NCBI GenBank assembly: GCA_902775975.1 | Contig: CACYOC010000003.1 | Coordinates: forward strand, 1-64,000 | Source of the DNA: an uncultured Bacteroidales bacterium | Lineage (GTDB): Bacteria; Bacteroidota; Bacteroidia; Bacteroidales; Bacteroidaceae | DNA length: 64,000 nucleotides | Direction: 5' to 3' | Part shown: positions 8,065-15,519 of the stretch, in pieces | How positions within the stretch are numbered: the first letter of the stretch is position 1 | How the letters are laid out: every line of letters begins with the position of its first letter | Program-made: the position numbers and the translations under genes | The notes under the pieces: generated by a model | Told to the model about the DNA's origin: nothing | Databases searched by the model: none | Seen by the model: the letters and a program-made list of their open reading frames with translations, nothing else

Positions 8065-8940
8065 TTATCTCAACTTGATTCTATCAAAATCTTCAGGAGG
8101 CTCAATGCCAAGAAACTCACGATAAATGCGCTCCTTATAATGAACCCCTAATTTGTTTATTTCTTCTACAAAATGTGCATATGTCCCTTCGCCACCTATC
8201 ATATTCCAAAGTTCTTCACCAATCAACACACAAGGATCTTCTTTCATGTTAAACCATCTGGCTGGAAACGACCATTCGTAGTTTTCACGCTTTCCGTATG
8301 GGTTGTATGGCAGAGCATAATATGCTTTGTCAATAGGATGCCCCTCCATTGCAAGTAGTTTAAACATCTTTTCCTTGCTGACTTTTGTCTGATCACTGTT
8401 AGGAAGTGGCCCTTTCAGTTCAAAAGAGTATGTTTTACCTGTTCTTTTACTCTGAATTAAGATGTCACATGTGACACTTGTGGGAATAGGTTCGCCTCCT
8501 CCATCAAGAATATATTGAAGTTCCTCTTCCCAATTAGGCTTATATCTTTTCTCGCCCTTCGATTTATGTTCCAGCCTGTTCAAGACTTCTTGAATACGGC
8601 GAAGGCTCTCTTTTCCAATAGTGCCATCCACTCGCGTTCCTTTTGTGCATGAGCCATGATAGACAGAACCGACAGCAACAGCCAACTTCTCCCATGCAGT
8701 ACCGAAAGGTGTCACAAATCTTCTCTCGAAATGGGAGTCTTTAAATATAGTATCAGGTACAAGAGCGGCGTACAATGGTTTGTTGGCATGATGTTTTTCC
8801 TCTATGAAAGGATCATCAATGAGCACTCTATTCATAACATTGTCCATCATGGTTTGAACAATGTCGCGAATTGCCACAGACACACTCTCATAACTTGATG
8901 TATCTATCTTTTCGTTTGAGTAAAAAAAGAAAAAAAACAT
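8065..8940 (-). CDS. TdeIII-like type II restriction endonuclease
   Basis: A 291-residue protein resembling the TdeIII restriction-enzyme family. Family-like features are DPFIEEKHHANKPLYAALVPD near 43-63, a conserved WEKLAVAVGS stretch, and a likely PD-(D/E)xK core made of CDILIQSK and the catalytic FELKG (about residues 168-184). The annotated N-terminus, MFFFFFYSNEK, is translated from two homopolymer runs (T8 at 8930-8937 and T7 at 8922-8928). Slippage there could switch the gene off, or the true start may lie further in. It sits between a PmeII-like nuclease gene (six bases upstream) and the methyltransferase. TdeIII itself is recorded as cutting GGNCC; whether this enzyme does is unknown. 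Confidence 0.75.
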   Translation of the reverse strand: MFFFFFYSNEKIDTSSYESVSVAIRDIVQTMMDNVMNRVLIDDPFIEEKHHANKPLYAALVPDTIFKDSHFERRFVTPFGTAWEKLAVAVGSVYHGSCTKGTRVDGTIGKESLRRIQEVLNRLEHKSKGEKRYKPNWEEELQYILDGGGEPIPTSVTCDILIQSKRTGKTYSFELKGPLPNSDQTKVSKEKMFKLLAMEGHPIDKAYYALPYNPYGKRENYEWSFPARWFNMKEDPCVLIGEELWNMIGGEGTYAHFVEEINKLGVHYKERIYREFLGIEPPEDFDRIKLR

Positions 8941-8946
8941 CCTTTA

Positions 8947-9723
8947 TCAACTTTTCTTTATTGTGCTTGCTTTCTTTTGTTTCGGTTGCTTGATAGCAGC
9001 GTTAAGACGAACTATTTTGTCCCAATTGATGCTGTCATCAGCGTTGCAATAATTTACAAGAAAATCTTTAGTGAACTTGTTAATCATCCTACCATACTCC
9101 TGATAGTATTCCTCATTCTTCTCTTTTGCTTTGAAACCTAGTGGTTCAACAATGTCCACAAACAGAGTCGGTTCACCAGAAATCAATGTCCAGAATTTCT
9201 CTCCACAATACTTCTCATGAGTACTATCAGTATATCCCTTATTATCATTGCCATAGCAACAACCTTCTATACACATAGTTGGAACGCTCTTACGACTTGT
9301 GTTGAAGACCTTTACTGCCTTTACAAATTGCTCCTTCTGTTTCTTCATTGACGTGGAATTGCTCCAAGACGGGCCGGACTTAACAGAAACAAAATAATGG
9401 ATTCCATCTTTATCAAACTCAAGGTCAATACCTTCCGCTGCAGATTTATAGCCAGAATAAACCTTTTCGGCAACAAACTTGGCAACGCCTTCCATCCAAT
9501 TACCAAAAATACTTTCCTCGGCAGAAGACATATAAGCGGCTGCCAGACTTTCAACCATCTGACCAGCCGTCACAATATTCTTTGCCTTATACATATAAGG
9601 GTTCTTCCTAGAAAGCAACTCTTTCAGGTTGATAGACTGAAGTTTTGTAATCCTTGCCTTATGAAACTCGGCTATGTTCTTTTCAACATAGTCAGCTATG
9701 CTATTTATTAATTCCTGATTCAT
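8947..9723 (-). CDS. PmeII-like type II restriction endonuclease
   Basis: A 258-residue protein that I match by pattern to the PmeII-type nuclease family: an N-terminal IADYVEKNIAEFHKARITKL, then RKNPYMYKAKN, then SSAEESIFGNWMEGVAKFVAE. A likely nuclease core follows with D103/E105-type acidic residues in EGIDLEF and a lysine in HYFVSVKSGPSWSNS (the E/D...SxKSG pattern). A short Cys/Gly-rich segment, CIEGCCYGND, comes next. It is the first gene of the operon, starting 13-20 bases after its promoter, and is followed by the TdeIII-like nuclease and the methyltransferase. Two dissimilar nucleases with one methyltransferase is unusual; they may share a site or one may be a helper. Confidence 0.7.
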   Translation of the reverse strand: MNQELINSIADYVEKNIAEFHKARITKLQSINLKELLSRKNPYMYKAKNIVTAGQMVESLAAAYMSSAEESIFGNWMEGVAKFVAEKVYSGYKSAAEGIDLEFDKDGIHYFVSVKSGPSWSNSTSMKKQKEQFVKAVKVFNTSRKSVPTMCIEGCCYGNDNKGYTDSTHEKYCGEKFWTLISGEPTLFVDIVEPLGFKAKEKNEEYYQEYGRMINKFTKDFLVNYCNADDSINWDKIVRLNAAIKQPKQKKASTIKKS

Positions 9724-9742
9724 TTACTTCTGATTTTGCCCA

Positions 9743-9793
9743 CAAAAGTACACAATCTTTCCTAAACCACCAAAACTTTCACTTAAAGAATTT
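9743..9793 (-). promoter_or_regulatory. Promoter repeat, copy 1 (restriction operon)
   Basis: Minus-strand TACTTTTG (9743-9750) with TTTG exactly 20 bases upstream (9771-9774). The surrounding sequence from about 9735 to 9793 is nearly identical to the copies at 10722-10787 and, upstream of the box, 12012-12060. Confidence 0.8.
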
Positions 9794-10224
9794 CCCAATG
9801 TCCTCCTTTGTCGCCCCCAACTCGACGCAATATCCCTTTGGATCTTAGTTTTTTGGTATTGTAGTATATACCGTCTTCTGTTATGCCGCATAATGTGGCC
9901 AGTTCTTTTGTTGTTACATAAGGATTTCTTTGTATAGCCGCCAGTATTTTCTCCGTAGTTTTCTCCGTAGTTTTCTCCGTAGTTTTCTCCGTAGTTTCAT
10001 TTATTGCATCTACATTCGCATTCTTTCTCATAAAAGTCACCTTCACGCCTCCGTCTGTTATCTCTGTTTTAGGCATAGGTAACCCGGCATTCTTAAACCC
10101 TTCGCTGATTTTCTTATATCCACGTCCCCATGCTTCTATGAAACCCGCTTTAAAGAATGCATTGGCAACATTCTTGTTTCGTGGTCGTGATGAATGCTGC
10201 TCTAGTAGTTTTTCTGGTGTCAGC
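9783..10224 (-). pseudogene. 3' fragment of an AlbA_2/RecG-like ATP-binding gene with winged helix
   Basis: An ATG-started frame gives 97 residues (9783-10076), but the frame is open further upstream to about 10224 and encodes EQHSSRPRNKNVANAFFKAG and then FIEAWGRGYKKISEGFK. That is the C-terminal GHKL-like part typical of AlbA_2-type (Schlafen-like) ATP-binding regulators, followed by a winged helix (VTTKELATLCGITEDGIYYN). Between the two lie four 12-base repeats (9947-9994) encoding TTEK. The N-terminal AlbA_2 domain is missing: upstream sequence changes abruptly into a WYL gene fragment near 10220. I take it as a deletion remnant. The fragment could still be translated from 10076 as a small DNA-binding protein. 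Confidence 0.7.
9947..9994. repeat. Four 12-bp tandem repeats encoding TTEK
   Basis: TTTTCTCCGTAG repeated four times without mismatch. Because the unit is a multiple of three, copy-number change would lengthen or shorten the linker before the winged helix without shifting frame. Confidence 0.95.
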
Positions 10225-10573
10225 CCACAGGCACATTCTCCAGCATCACTCTTTCCCTTACCGCAGCACTGTCCGCCAAGACGCCATGCACTGTCAGCGT
10301 CCTATACATCCATCGCCCAATGCTGTCTTCGTTCAGCTCGTGCGGGTTGCTAATGTAATATCTGTACGTCCTCGGCTCACAGGCAATGATGATGCCGAAC
10401 ATATCCAAGATAGCGTCACGATGGCGGTTGAACGACGACCGCTGCAGCACGTTGCCATCAGCTACGCCATCCTCTACCCATCGGCGGTTCAGCTGATCCA
10501 GCGTCAGTCCCCCGCACCTCCTGAGCGTATTCACAATCCAGATATACTGGTGAAAAATAATCGCCGGTTTCAT
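10220..10573 (-). pseudogene. 5' fragment of a second WYL-type regulator gene
   Basis: 117 residues align over their whole length with the N-terminus of the WYL protein at 5304-6224: YIWIVNTLRRCGGLTLDQLN matches YIWLITTLRDYGPITLKEIN, then ISNPHELNEDSIGRWM matches ISNPNIFRKGSIENWM, and the frame ends at MLENVPVG where the other continues VENIPSSERFL. The WYL domain itself is absent. The stop arises where the sequence switches into the AlbA_2-type fragment. A copy of the shared promoter repeat lies at 10730-10761, so the truncated helix-turn-helix part may still be expressed and could compete with the intact paralogue. Confidence 0.75.
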
Positions 10574-10630
10574 AGTCTAACGAGGACGAAATTATTTCAT
10601 AATACTCTTGGAAGTTTTAATTTTTCTTAT

Positions 10631-10700
10631 TACCTTTGCACCGGAATCCCCCGAAGTCCCTGATTAATTTCATACTCCGGGGTTAAGTTTTTTATAGGGC
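10631..10700 (+). ncRNA. Candidate small RNA diverging from the WYL fragment
   Basis: Plus-strand TACCTTTG (10631-10638) with CTTGG about 20 bases upstream forms a plausible promoter. A start near 10644 is followed by AATCCCCCG, which can pair with CCGGGGTT about 30 bases later, and then by AAGTTTTTT. This resembles a very short transcript of 50-55 bases ending in a terminator. No reading frame of note is present. It would be transcribed away from the WYL fragment. Confidence 0.4.
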
Positions 10701-10721
10701 TCTGTCTCTTTTGTCTTCATA

Positions 10722-10787
10722 AGTGCCCACAAAAGTACACAATCTTTCCTAAACCACCAAAACTTTCACCTAAAGAATTGGGAATAT
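10722..10787 (-). promoter_or_regulatory. Promoter repeat, copy 2 (WYL fragment)
   Basis: TACTTTTG (10730-10737) and TTTG 20 bases upstream (10758-10761) on the minus strand. The sequence GCCCACAAAAGTACACAATC and the following 35 bases match copy 1 with a single substitution up to about 10779. It lies about 155 bases before the WYL fragment start. Confidence 0.8.
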
Positions 10788-10894
10788 CAGAAAATAAAGC
10801 GAAAAGCAATCAGATTAAGTGACAAGGGTACTTGTCATATTCGCCATCGAAGGGTAGGGGAATGCCTACATAATAATGGTTTTTTCATCTTTTT

Positions 10895-10926
10895 TTTGGC
10901 GGTTTCGATTATTATATCTAAATTTG
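10895..10926 (+). promoter_or_regulatory. Promoter of the PIN toxin-antitoxin pair
   Basis: TTTG (10895-10898), 20-base spacer, TAAATTTG (10919-10926). This is a textbook Bacteroidetes promoter 28 bases before the antitoxin start. Confidence 0.8.
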
Positions 10927-10954
10927 CAAGCGAGAAATAGTATATTATCGCATT

Positions 10955-11215
10955 ATGACAGCAATACAATTACGCACTGAAGTGCTTCGTGAGATGGAAC
11001 CATTGCTCGAAAACGAACCGGCAATGATAAAACTGTTGGCGGTCATTAAGAATCTACGGATGACACATCTGTATGTTTCTGAAATGGGTGCAACTAAGAC
11101 TGCACCGCAGACAAGAAAGTGGTCGGCACGTGTAAAATGGTTGCGGGAACATCCTGTAAAACTAACAGAAGAAGACCTAATGGATGAACGCACCCAATAT
11201 TTGTTGAATAAATGA
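10955..11215 (+). CDS. Probable antitoxin of a PIN-domain toxin-antitoxin pair
   Basis: An 86-residue charged protein beginning MTAIQLRTEVLREMEPLLEN, with mostly helical character and a basic, Trp-containing C-terminal half (RKWSARVKWLREHPVKL). I know no name for it, but small helical proteins of this kind with MEPLLENEPAMIKLLAVIKNL sit upstream of PIN toxins in Bacteroidales. Its stop overlaps the start of the PIN gene by four bases (ATGA), the usual arrangement for antitoxin-toxin pairs, and the pair has its own promoter at 10895-10926. It would bind and block the PIN nuclease and probably repress the operon. Confidence 0.7.
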   Translation: MTAIQLRTEVLREMEPLLENEPAMIKLLAVIKNLRMTHLYVSEMGATKTAPQTRKWSARVKWLREHPVKLTEEDLMDERTQYLLNK

Positions 11216-11631
11216 AACATGTTTTCTTAGATACTAACATCATGTTGGATGCTGTACTCCAGCGTGATGGAGGGGAATTTGCAAATAGGATTTTCCAATT
11301 GGGCGACGAGGGAGAGATAATTCTTTGCGCATCTTGTCTGTCATACGTTAATATTGCTTTTATTCTCCGCCGACACCCCCAAGAGGAAATATACCTTTAC
11401 GAAAGAATGCTTCGCGAAGGAGTGGATGTCTTGCCTATGAATGTTGCCCAATTAGATGCGGCATTAAGTCATCCCGTACGTGATTTTGAAGATATGATGC
11501 AATATTTATGTGCGAAGGCGGCTAACTGTGATGTCATTGTCACGAACAACAAGCGTGACTTTGAAGAGTTTAGTGATTTGCCTGTCATGACAGCAGGAGA
11601 GTTTTTAAAATCCTTCGAGGAAGACAATTAA
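11212..11631 (+). CDS. PIN-domain ribonuclease toxin (VapC-like)
   Basis: A 139-residue PIN-domain protein. The acidic active-site residues are visible as D7 in FLDTNIMLD, a central acidic residue near D90-E92 in VRDFEDMMQ, and the C-terminal D in VIVTNNKRDFEEF (about 116-120). PIN toxins cleave RNA, often tRNA or rRNA, until bound by the partner antitoxin. It is coupled to the preceding gene by a four-base overlap. It seems intact at typical length. The target cannot be inferred. Confidence 0.85.
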   Translation: MKHVFLDTNIMLDAVLQRDGGEFANRIFQLGDEGEIILCASCLSYVNIAFILRRHPQEEIYLYERMLREGVDVLPMNVAQLDAALSHPVRDFEDMMQYLCAKAANCDVIVTNNKRDFEEFSDLPVMTAGEFLKSFEEDN

Positions 11632-11639
11632 ACTAAAGT

Positions 11640-11684
11640 TTATTTCAGCAGGAGCTCGCGGGCTTTCTCGATGATGTCGTCCAT
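11640..11684 (-). pseudogene. Short C-terminal remnant next to the 11736-11966 gene
   Basis: The minus strand encodes MDDIIEKARELLLK and a stop, resembling the amphipathic C-terminal end of a larger protein. Nothing upstream continues it in frame. It probably marks the deleted partner of the gene at 11736-11966. Confidence 0.3.
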
Positions 11685-11735
11685 ATCTTGTGATAGGGAC
11701 TACTTGAAGGGAGAGACTGCAGGAGACAGTTTGTA

Positions 11736-11966
11736 TCAAGAACGATTCGCCTCATAGTGGTATGGAGTGCGCATGTGTTCCTCGCCCCATGCTTCAATGG
11801 TCTCATTGTTAATCACGCCCTTATCCCACAAGGCATCAACCGCTTTCTGCGCTTTCTGCGCAAAATAGCGTGCCAACAAATCGCGGAACTCATTCAGCTC
11901 CGATTCAGAATTGATGCTATTGACAGCATTCATGAATTCCAATTGTGCTAACTGACTGTAAGACAT
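11736..11966 (-). CDS. Small helical protein, probable orphan antitoxin-type gene
   Basis: A 76-residue protein, MSYSQLAQLEFMNAVNSINS..., acidic and helical, ending HMRTPYHYEANRS. From memory, near-identical small proteins occur repeatedly in Prevotella and Bacteroides beside PIN or similar toxin genes, so an antitoxin-like role is plausible. Here no toxin follows; downstream only a 14-residue remnant is left. The gene has a good promoter (TATCTTTG at 11996-12003 with TTTG 20 bases upstream) belonging to the repeat family shared with the restriction operon. The function is unproven. Confidence 0.6.
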   Translation of the reverse strand: MSYSQLAQLEFMNAVNSINSESELNEFRDLLARYFAQKAQKAVDALWDKGVINNETIEAWGEEHMRTPYHYEANRS

Positions 11967-11995
11967 AATTCTTTAATACTTTTATTATTTGTCGG

Positions 11996-12060
11996 CAAAG
12001 ATAAGTATTATTTCCTAAACCACCAAAACTTTCACCTAAAGAATTTGGGAATCTCAGAAA
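11996..12060 (-). promoter_or_regulatory. Promoter repeat, copy 3
   Basis: TATCTTTG (11996-12003) and TTTG 20 bases upstream. From about 12012 to 12060 the sequence (TCCTAAACCACCAAAACTTT...) is the same as in copies 1 and 2, whereas the -7 region differs. So the shared part is the segment upstream of and including the -33 element. Confidence 0.8.
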
Positions 12061-12089
12061 ATATCCCTGCCTCTGCGGGCAGAGTTTAT

Positions 12090-12208
12090 AAAAAGCAAGA
12101 AGGCTCCTCATCACGAGGGGCCTTCCTACATAACACTACTAACTAACTAAAACTACTTTAGACTTACTAAACTTTACTACTAACTTAAAAATTAATACTT
12201 ATTGAACT
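12090..12208 (-). ncRNA. Candidate small RNA divergent from susC
   Basis: A minus-strand -7 box TATCTTTG lies at 12214-12221. About 110 bases further on is a strong hairpin (stem GAAGGC-CCTC / GAGG-GCCTTC, 12099-12125) followed by TTGCTTTTT, a typical terminator. Between them is no reading frame, only a run rich in TTAGTAG and TTAGTTAGT. It would be transcribed away from the fructan locus. Bacteroides polysaccharide loci are known to carry regulatory small RNAs, which makes the position suggestive. No -33 element is apparent. Confidence 0.5.
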
Positions 12209-12252
12209 TGGTGCAAAGATAGTGGGTTTTTGTGACAGCTGCTATCAATTAT

Positions 12253-12286
12253 CGTTCATTTGCTGCAATTTTTGTTGCACTGAACG
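12253..12286. promoter_or_regulatory. Palindromic operator candidate upstream of susC
   Basis: CGTTCA...TGCAA-N6-TTGCA.TGAACG is an inverted repeat of two half-sites TGCAnTGAACG. It is centred about 70 bases before the susC -7 box. One half-site recurs at 21158-21168 before the second fructan operon (TGCAATGAACG). It may be the binding site of the locus regulator, which is not in this window. Confidence 0.5.
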
Positions 12287-12338
12287 AAAAATCACATGCT
12301 ATGAAACATCTTTTTTACTCCGTACACGTAAATGAACG

Positions 12339-12346
12339 TATCTTTG
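12339..12346 (+). promoter_or_regulatory. -7 box of the susC operon
   Basis: TATCTTTG, 40 bases before the susC start. The expected TTTG at -33 is missing, consistent with a promoter that needs an activator. Confidence 0.7.
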
Positions 12347-12386
12347 CATCACAATTCACATATTTACTAACCAAATAAAAAAGCAA

Positions 12387-15300
12387 ATGAAACACGCGAA
12401 AAGACTCTTATTGAGTTTCTCGATGCTCCTCTTCTGTAGTACAATAATGTACGCGCAGGAGGCCATCAGCGGCACCGTCTTCGATGCTACTGGTGAACCC
12501 ATCATCGGTGCTACCGTGATGGAGAAGGGAACGTCGAACGGTACGGTTACCGACTTTGACGGTAACTTCAAGTTGAAGGTGCAGGCCGGCAAGACGCTGG
12601 TGTTCACCTATGTGGGCTACAATCCGCTGGAGCAGGCTGCTGCTAACGGCATGCAGGTGACGCTGAAGGAGGATGCCCTCTCACTGAACGAGGTGGTGGT
12701 GACGGGTTATACCACCCAGCGCAAGGCTGACTTGACGGGCGCCATCTCTACGGTGAGCGTCGATGAGCTGGCCAAGCAGAACGAGAACAACCCCATCAAG
12801 GCCATGCAGGGCCGTGTACCGGGCATGAACATCTCGGCCACCGACGGTGGCTCGCCCAGTGGCGCTGCCATTGTACGTATCCGTGGTGTCGGTACACTGA
12901 ACGACAACGACCCGCTATACATCATCGACGGCGTGCCTACGAAGGCTGGTATGCACGAGCTGAACGGTAACGACATCGAGAGCATCCAGGTGCTGAAGGA
13001 TGCTGCCTCGGCCTCTATCTACGGTTCGCGTGCTGCCAACGGTGTCATCATCATCACCACGAAGAAGGGTAAGGACGGCAAGGTGAAGGTCGATTTCGAT
13101 GCCAGCGTGTCGGTACAGAACTACGTCCACAAGATGGATGTGCTGAACGCTGAGGAATTCGGTCGTGTTCTGTGGCAAGCCTACGTCAACGACGGCCGTA
13201 ACCCTAACAACAATGCCGTGGGCTACCAGTTCGACTGGGGCTACAACGCTCAGGGTGTTCCTGAGTTGGGCACTGTCCGCATGAACAAGTACCTCGACGC
13301 TGCCGGCACGACTCCCGCTGCCGACACTGACTGGTTTGACCAGACTACCCGTACGGGTCTGATCCACCAGTATAACGTATCGCTGAGCAACGGCTCTGAG
13401 CGCGGTACGTCGTTCTTCTCGTTAGGATACTATAAGAACAAGGGTATCATCAAGCACTCTGACTTCGAGCGCTTCTCGGGTCGTATGAACACTGAGTACA
13501 AGCTGGTGAAGGTCAAGGACCGCAACATCGTGACCATCGGTGAGCACTTCACCGTCAACCGCACCAGTGAGGTGCAGGCTCCTGGCAACTTCCTGGAGAA
13601 CGTGCTGCAGTTCAACCCCTCGCTACCTGTCTATACCACCACCGGCGAGTTTGCCGGTCCTGTAGGCGGCTACCCCGACCGTGAGAACCCTCTGGCTCGT
13701 CTGGAGCGTAACAAGGACAACCGCTACACCTACTGGCGTATGTTCGGTGATGCCTATATCAACATCAACCCCCTGAAGGACTTGAACATCAAGACCACCT
13801 TCGGTCTGGACTACTCGCAGAAGCAGCAGCGCATCTTTACTTATCCTATTACCGAGGGTACCATGGCTCGTCCCGAGAATGCCGTGGAGCCCAAGCAGGA
13901 GCACTGGACGAAGTGGATGTGGAACCTCGTTGCCACTTACAACTTCGAGAAGGGCAAGCACCGTGCCGACGCCATGGCCGGTATCGAGCTCAACCGCGAG
14001 GACGATATGTGGTTCAGCGGTAAGAAGTTCGACTTCGTGTTGCTGAACAAGGACTATATGTGGCCTAATGCCGGTGTCGGTCAGTCGGAGTCTTACGGTA
14101 ACGCCGGCGGCTTCACGCTGGTATCGTTCTTCGGCAAGGTGAACTACACCTTCGACGACAAGTACATGGCCAGCTTCACGCTGCGTCACGACGGCTCCAG
14201 CCGCTTCGGTAAGAACAACCGCTACGGTACGTTCCCCTCAGTGAGTGCCGGTTGGCGCATCAACCAGGAGAAGTTCATGGACTTTTCCAAGAGCTGGCTG
14301 GACAACCTGAAGCTGCGCGCTTCGTGGGGTCAGACCGGTAACCAGGAGATTCACAACCTGGCTCGCTATACCATCTACATCAGCGACTACGGTACGTCTG
14401 CCTTCGGTGGCGGCACCTACGCTACGGCTTACGACATTGCCGGAACGAACGGCGGTCAGACGCTGCCTTCAGGTTTCAAGCGCGACAAGCTGGGCAACGA
14501 CGGCCTGAAGTGGGAAACGACGACTCAGACTAACCTCGGTCTGGACTTCGGACTGTTCCACAACTCGCTGTACGGTTCGTTCGAGTGGTACTACAAGAAG
14601 ACGAAGGACATTCTGGTCAACATGCCAAGCATCGCTGTGATGGGTGAAGGTACTCAGCAGTATATCAATGCCGGTGAGATGCTGAACAAGGGTATCGAGT
14701 TCAACATCGGCTACCGCGGCACGCTGGGCAAGGTTCACTACGACGTCACCGGAAACATCGGCACTTACCGCAACGAGGTGCTGAAACTGCCTGAGACGGT
14801 TGCCGCCCGCGGCACGTTCGGCGGTAACGGCGTGAAGAGCGTCGTAGGTCACCCTGTAGGTGCTCAGGTAGGCTATGAGTTCGACGGCATCTTCAAGAGC
14901 CAGGAGGAGATTGACAACCACGCCACACAGCCCGGTGCTGCCGTTGGCCGCATGCGCTTCAAGGACCTCAACGGCGACGGTGTCATCAACGAGGCTGACC
15001 AAGACTGGATTTACAATCCCGTGCCTGACTTCACATGGGGTCTGAACATCTACCTGCAGTACAGAAACTGGGACTTCACCATGTTCTGGCAGGGTGTGCA
15101 GGGTGTTGACGTCATCAGCGACCTGAAGAAGGAAACCGACCTGTGGGCAGGTACCAACATCGGTAACCTGAACAAGGGCAGCCGCCTGCTCGACGCCTGG
15201 AGTCCCACGAATCCCGACTCGAATATTCCTGCTGCGAGCACCATGGACAACAACAACGAAATCCGTGTCTCCAGCTACTTCGTAGAGAACGGCTCCTACG

Positions 15301-15506
15301 CCAAGCTGCGCAACCTGCAGGTAGGCTACAACTTCTCGAAGGACATCTGCGAGAAACTCTACATGCAGCGCCTGCGCCTGTACCTGTCAGCCCAGAACCT
15401 GCTGACCATCAAGGCGAAGAGCTTTACCGGTGTCGATCCAGAGAATGCCAACTTCGGCTATCCTATTCCTCTGAACGTTACCTTCGGTCTCAATGTCACA
15501 TTCTAA
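12387..15506 (+). CDS. SusC-family TonB-dependent outer-membrane transporter (fructan)
   Basis: 1039 residues. A signal peptide (about 1-24, ending in IMYAQ) is followed by a carboxypeptidase-regulatory-like domain (ISGTVFDATGEPIIGATV..., 27-110), a TonB plug domain (about 115-230, with RIRGVGTLNDNDPLYIIDG) and a long beta-barrel ending in an aromatic residue (NVTFGLNVTF). SusC proteins import oligosaccharides across the outer membrane with TonB energy, capped by SusD. The neighbours (two GH32 enzymes, sugar permease, fructokinase) point to fructan, and the order closely resembles the Bacteroides thetaiotaomicron levan locus. It heads the operon and is preceded by a palindromic operator candidate. 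Confidence 0.96.
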   Translation: MKHAKRLLLSFSMLLFCSTIMYAQEAISGTVFDATGEPIIGATVMEKGTSNGTVTDFDGNFKLKVQAGKTLVFTYVGYNPLEQAAANGMQVTLKEDALSLNEVVVTGYTTQRKADLTGAISTVSVDELAKQNENNPIKAMQGRVPGMNISATDGGSPSGAAIVRIRGVGTLNDNDPLYIIDGVPTKAGMHELNGNDIESIQVLKDAASASIYGSRAANGVIIITTKKGKDGKVKVDFDASVSVQNYVHKMDVLNAEEFGRVLWQAYVNDGRNPNNNAVGYQFDWGYNAQGVPELGTVRMNKYLDAAGTTPAADTDWFDQTTRTGLIHQYNVSLSNGSERGTSFFSLGYYKNKGIIKHSDFERFSGRMNTEYKLVKVKDRNIVTIGEHFTVNRTSEVQAPGNFLENVLQFNPSLPVYTTTGEFAGPVGGYPDRENPLARLERNKDNRYTYWRMFGDAYININPLKDLNIKTTFGLDYSQKQQRIFTYPITEGTMARPENAVEPKQEHWTKWMWNLVATYNFEKGKHRADAMAGIELNREDDMWFSGKKFDFVLLNKDYMWPNAGVGQSESYGNAGGFTLVSFFGKVNYTFDDKYMASFTLRHDGSSRFGKNNRYGTFPSVSAGWRINQEKFMDFSKSWLDNLKLRASWGQTGNQEIHNLARYTIYISDYGTSAFGGGTYATAYDIAGTNGGQTLPSGFKRDKLGNDGLKWETTTQTNLGLDFGLFHNSLYGSFEWYYKKTKDILVNMPSIAVMGEGTQQYINAGEMLNKGIEFNIGYRGTLGKVHYDVTGNIGTYRNEVLKLPETVAARGTFGGNGVKSVVGHPVGAQVGYEFDGIFKSQEEIDNHATQPGAAVGRMRFKDLNGDGVINEADQDWIYNPVPDFTWGLNIYLQYRNWDFTMFWQGVQGVDVISDLKKETDLWAGTNIGNLNKGSRLLDAWSPTNPDSNIPAASTMDNNNEIRVSSYFVENGSYAKLRNLQVGYNFSKDICEKLYMQRLRLYLSAQNLLTIKAKSFTGVDPENANFGYPIPLNVTFGLNVTF

Positions 15507-15519
15507 ATCTGAAAGCATC

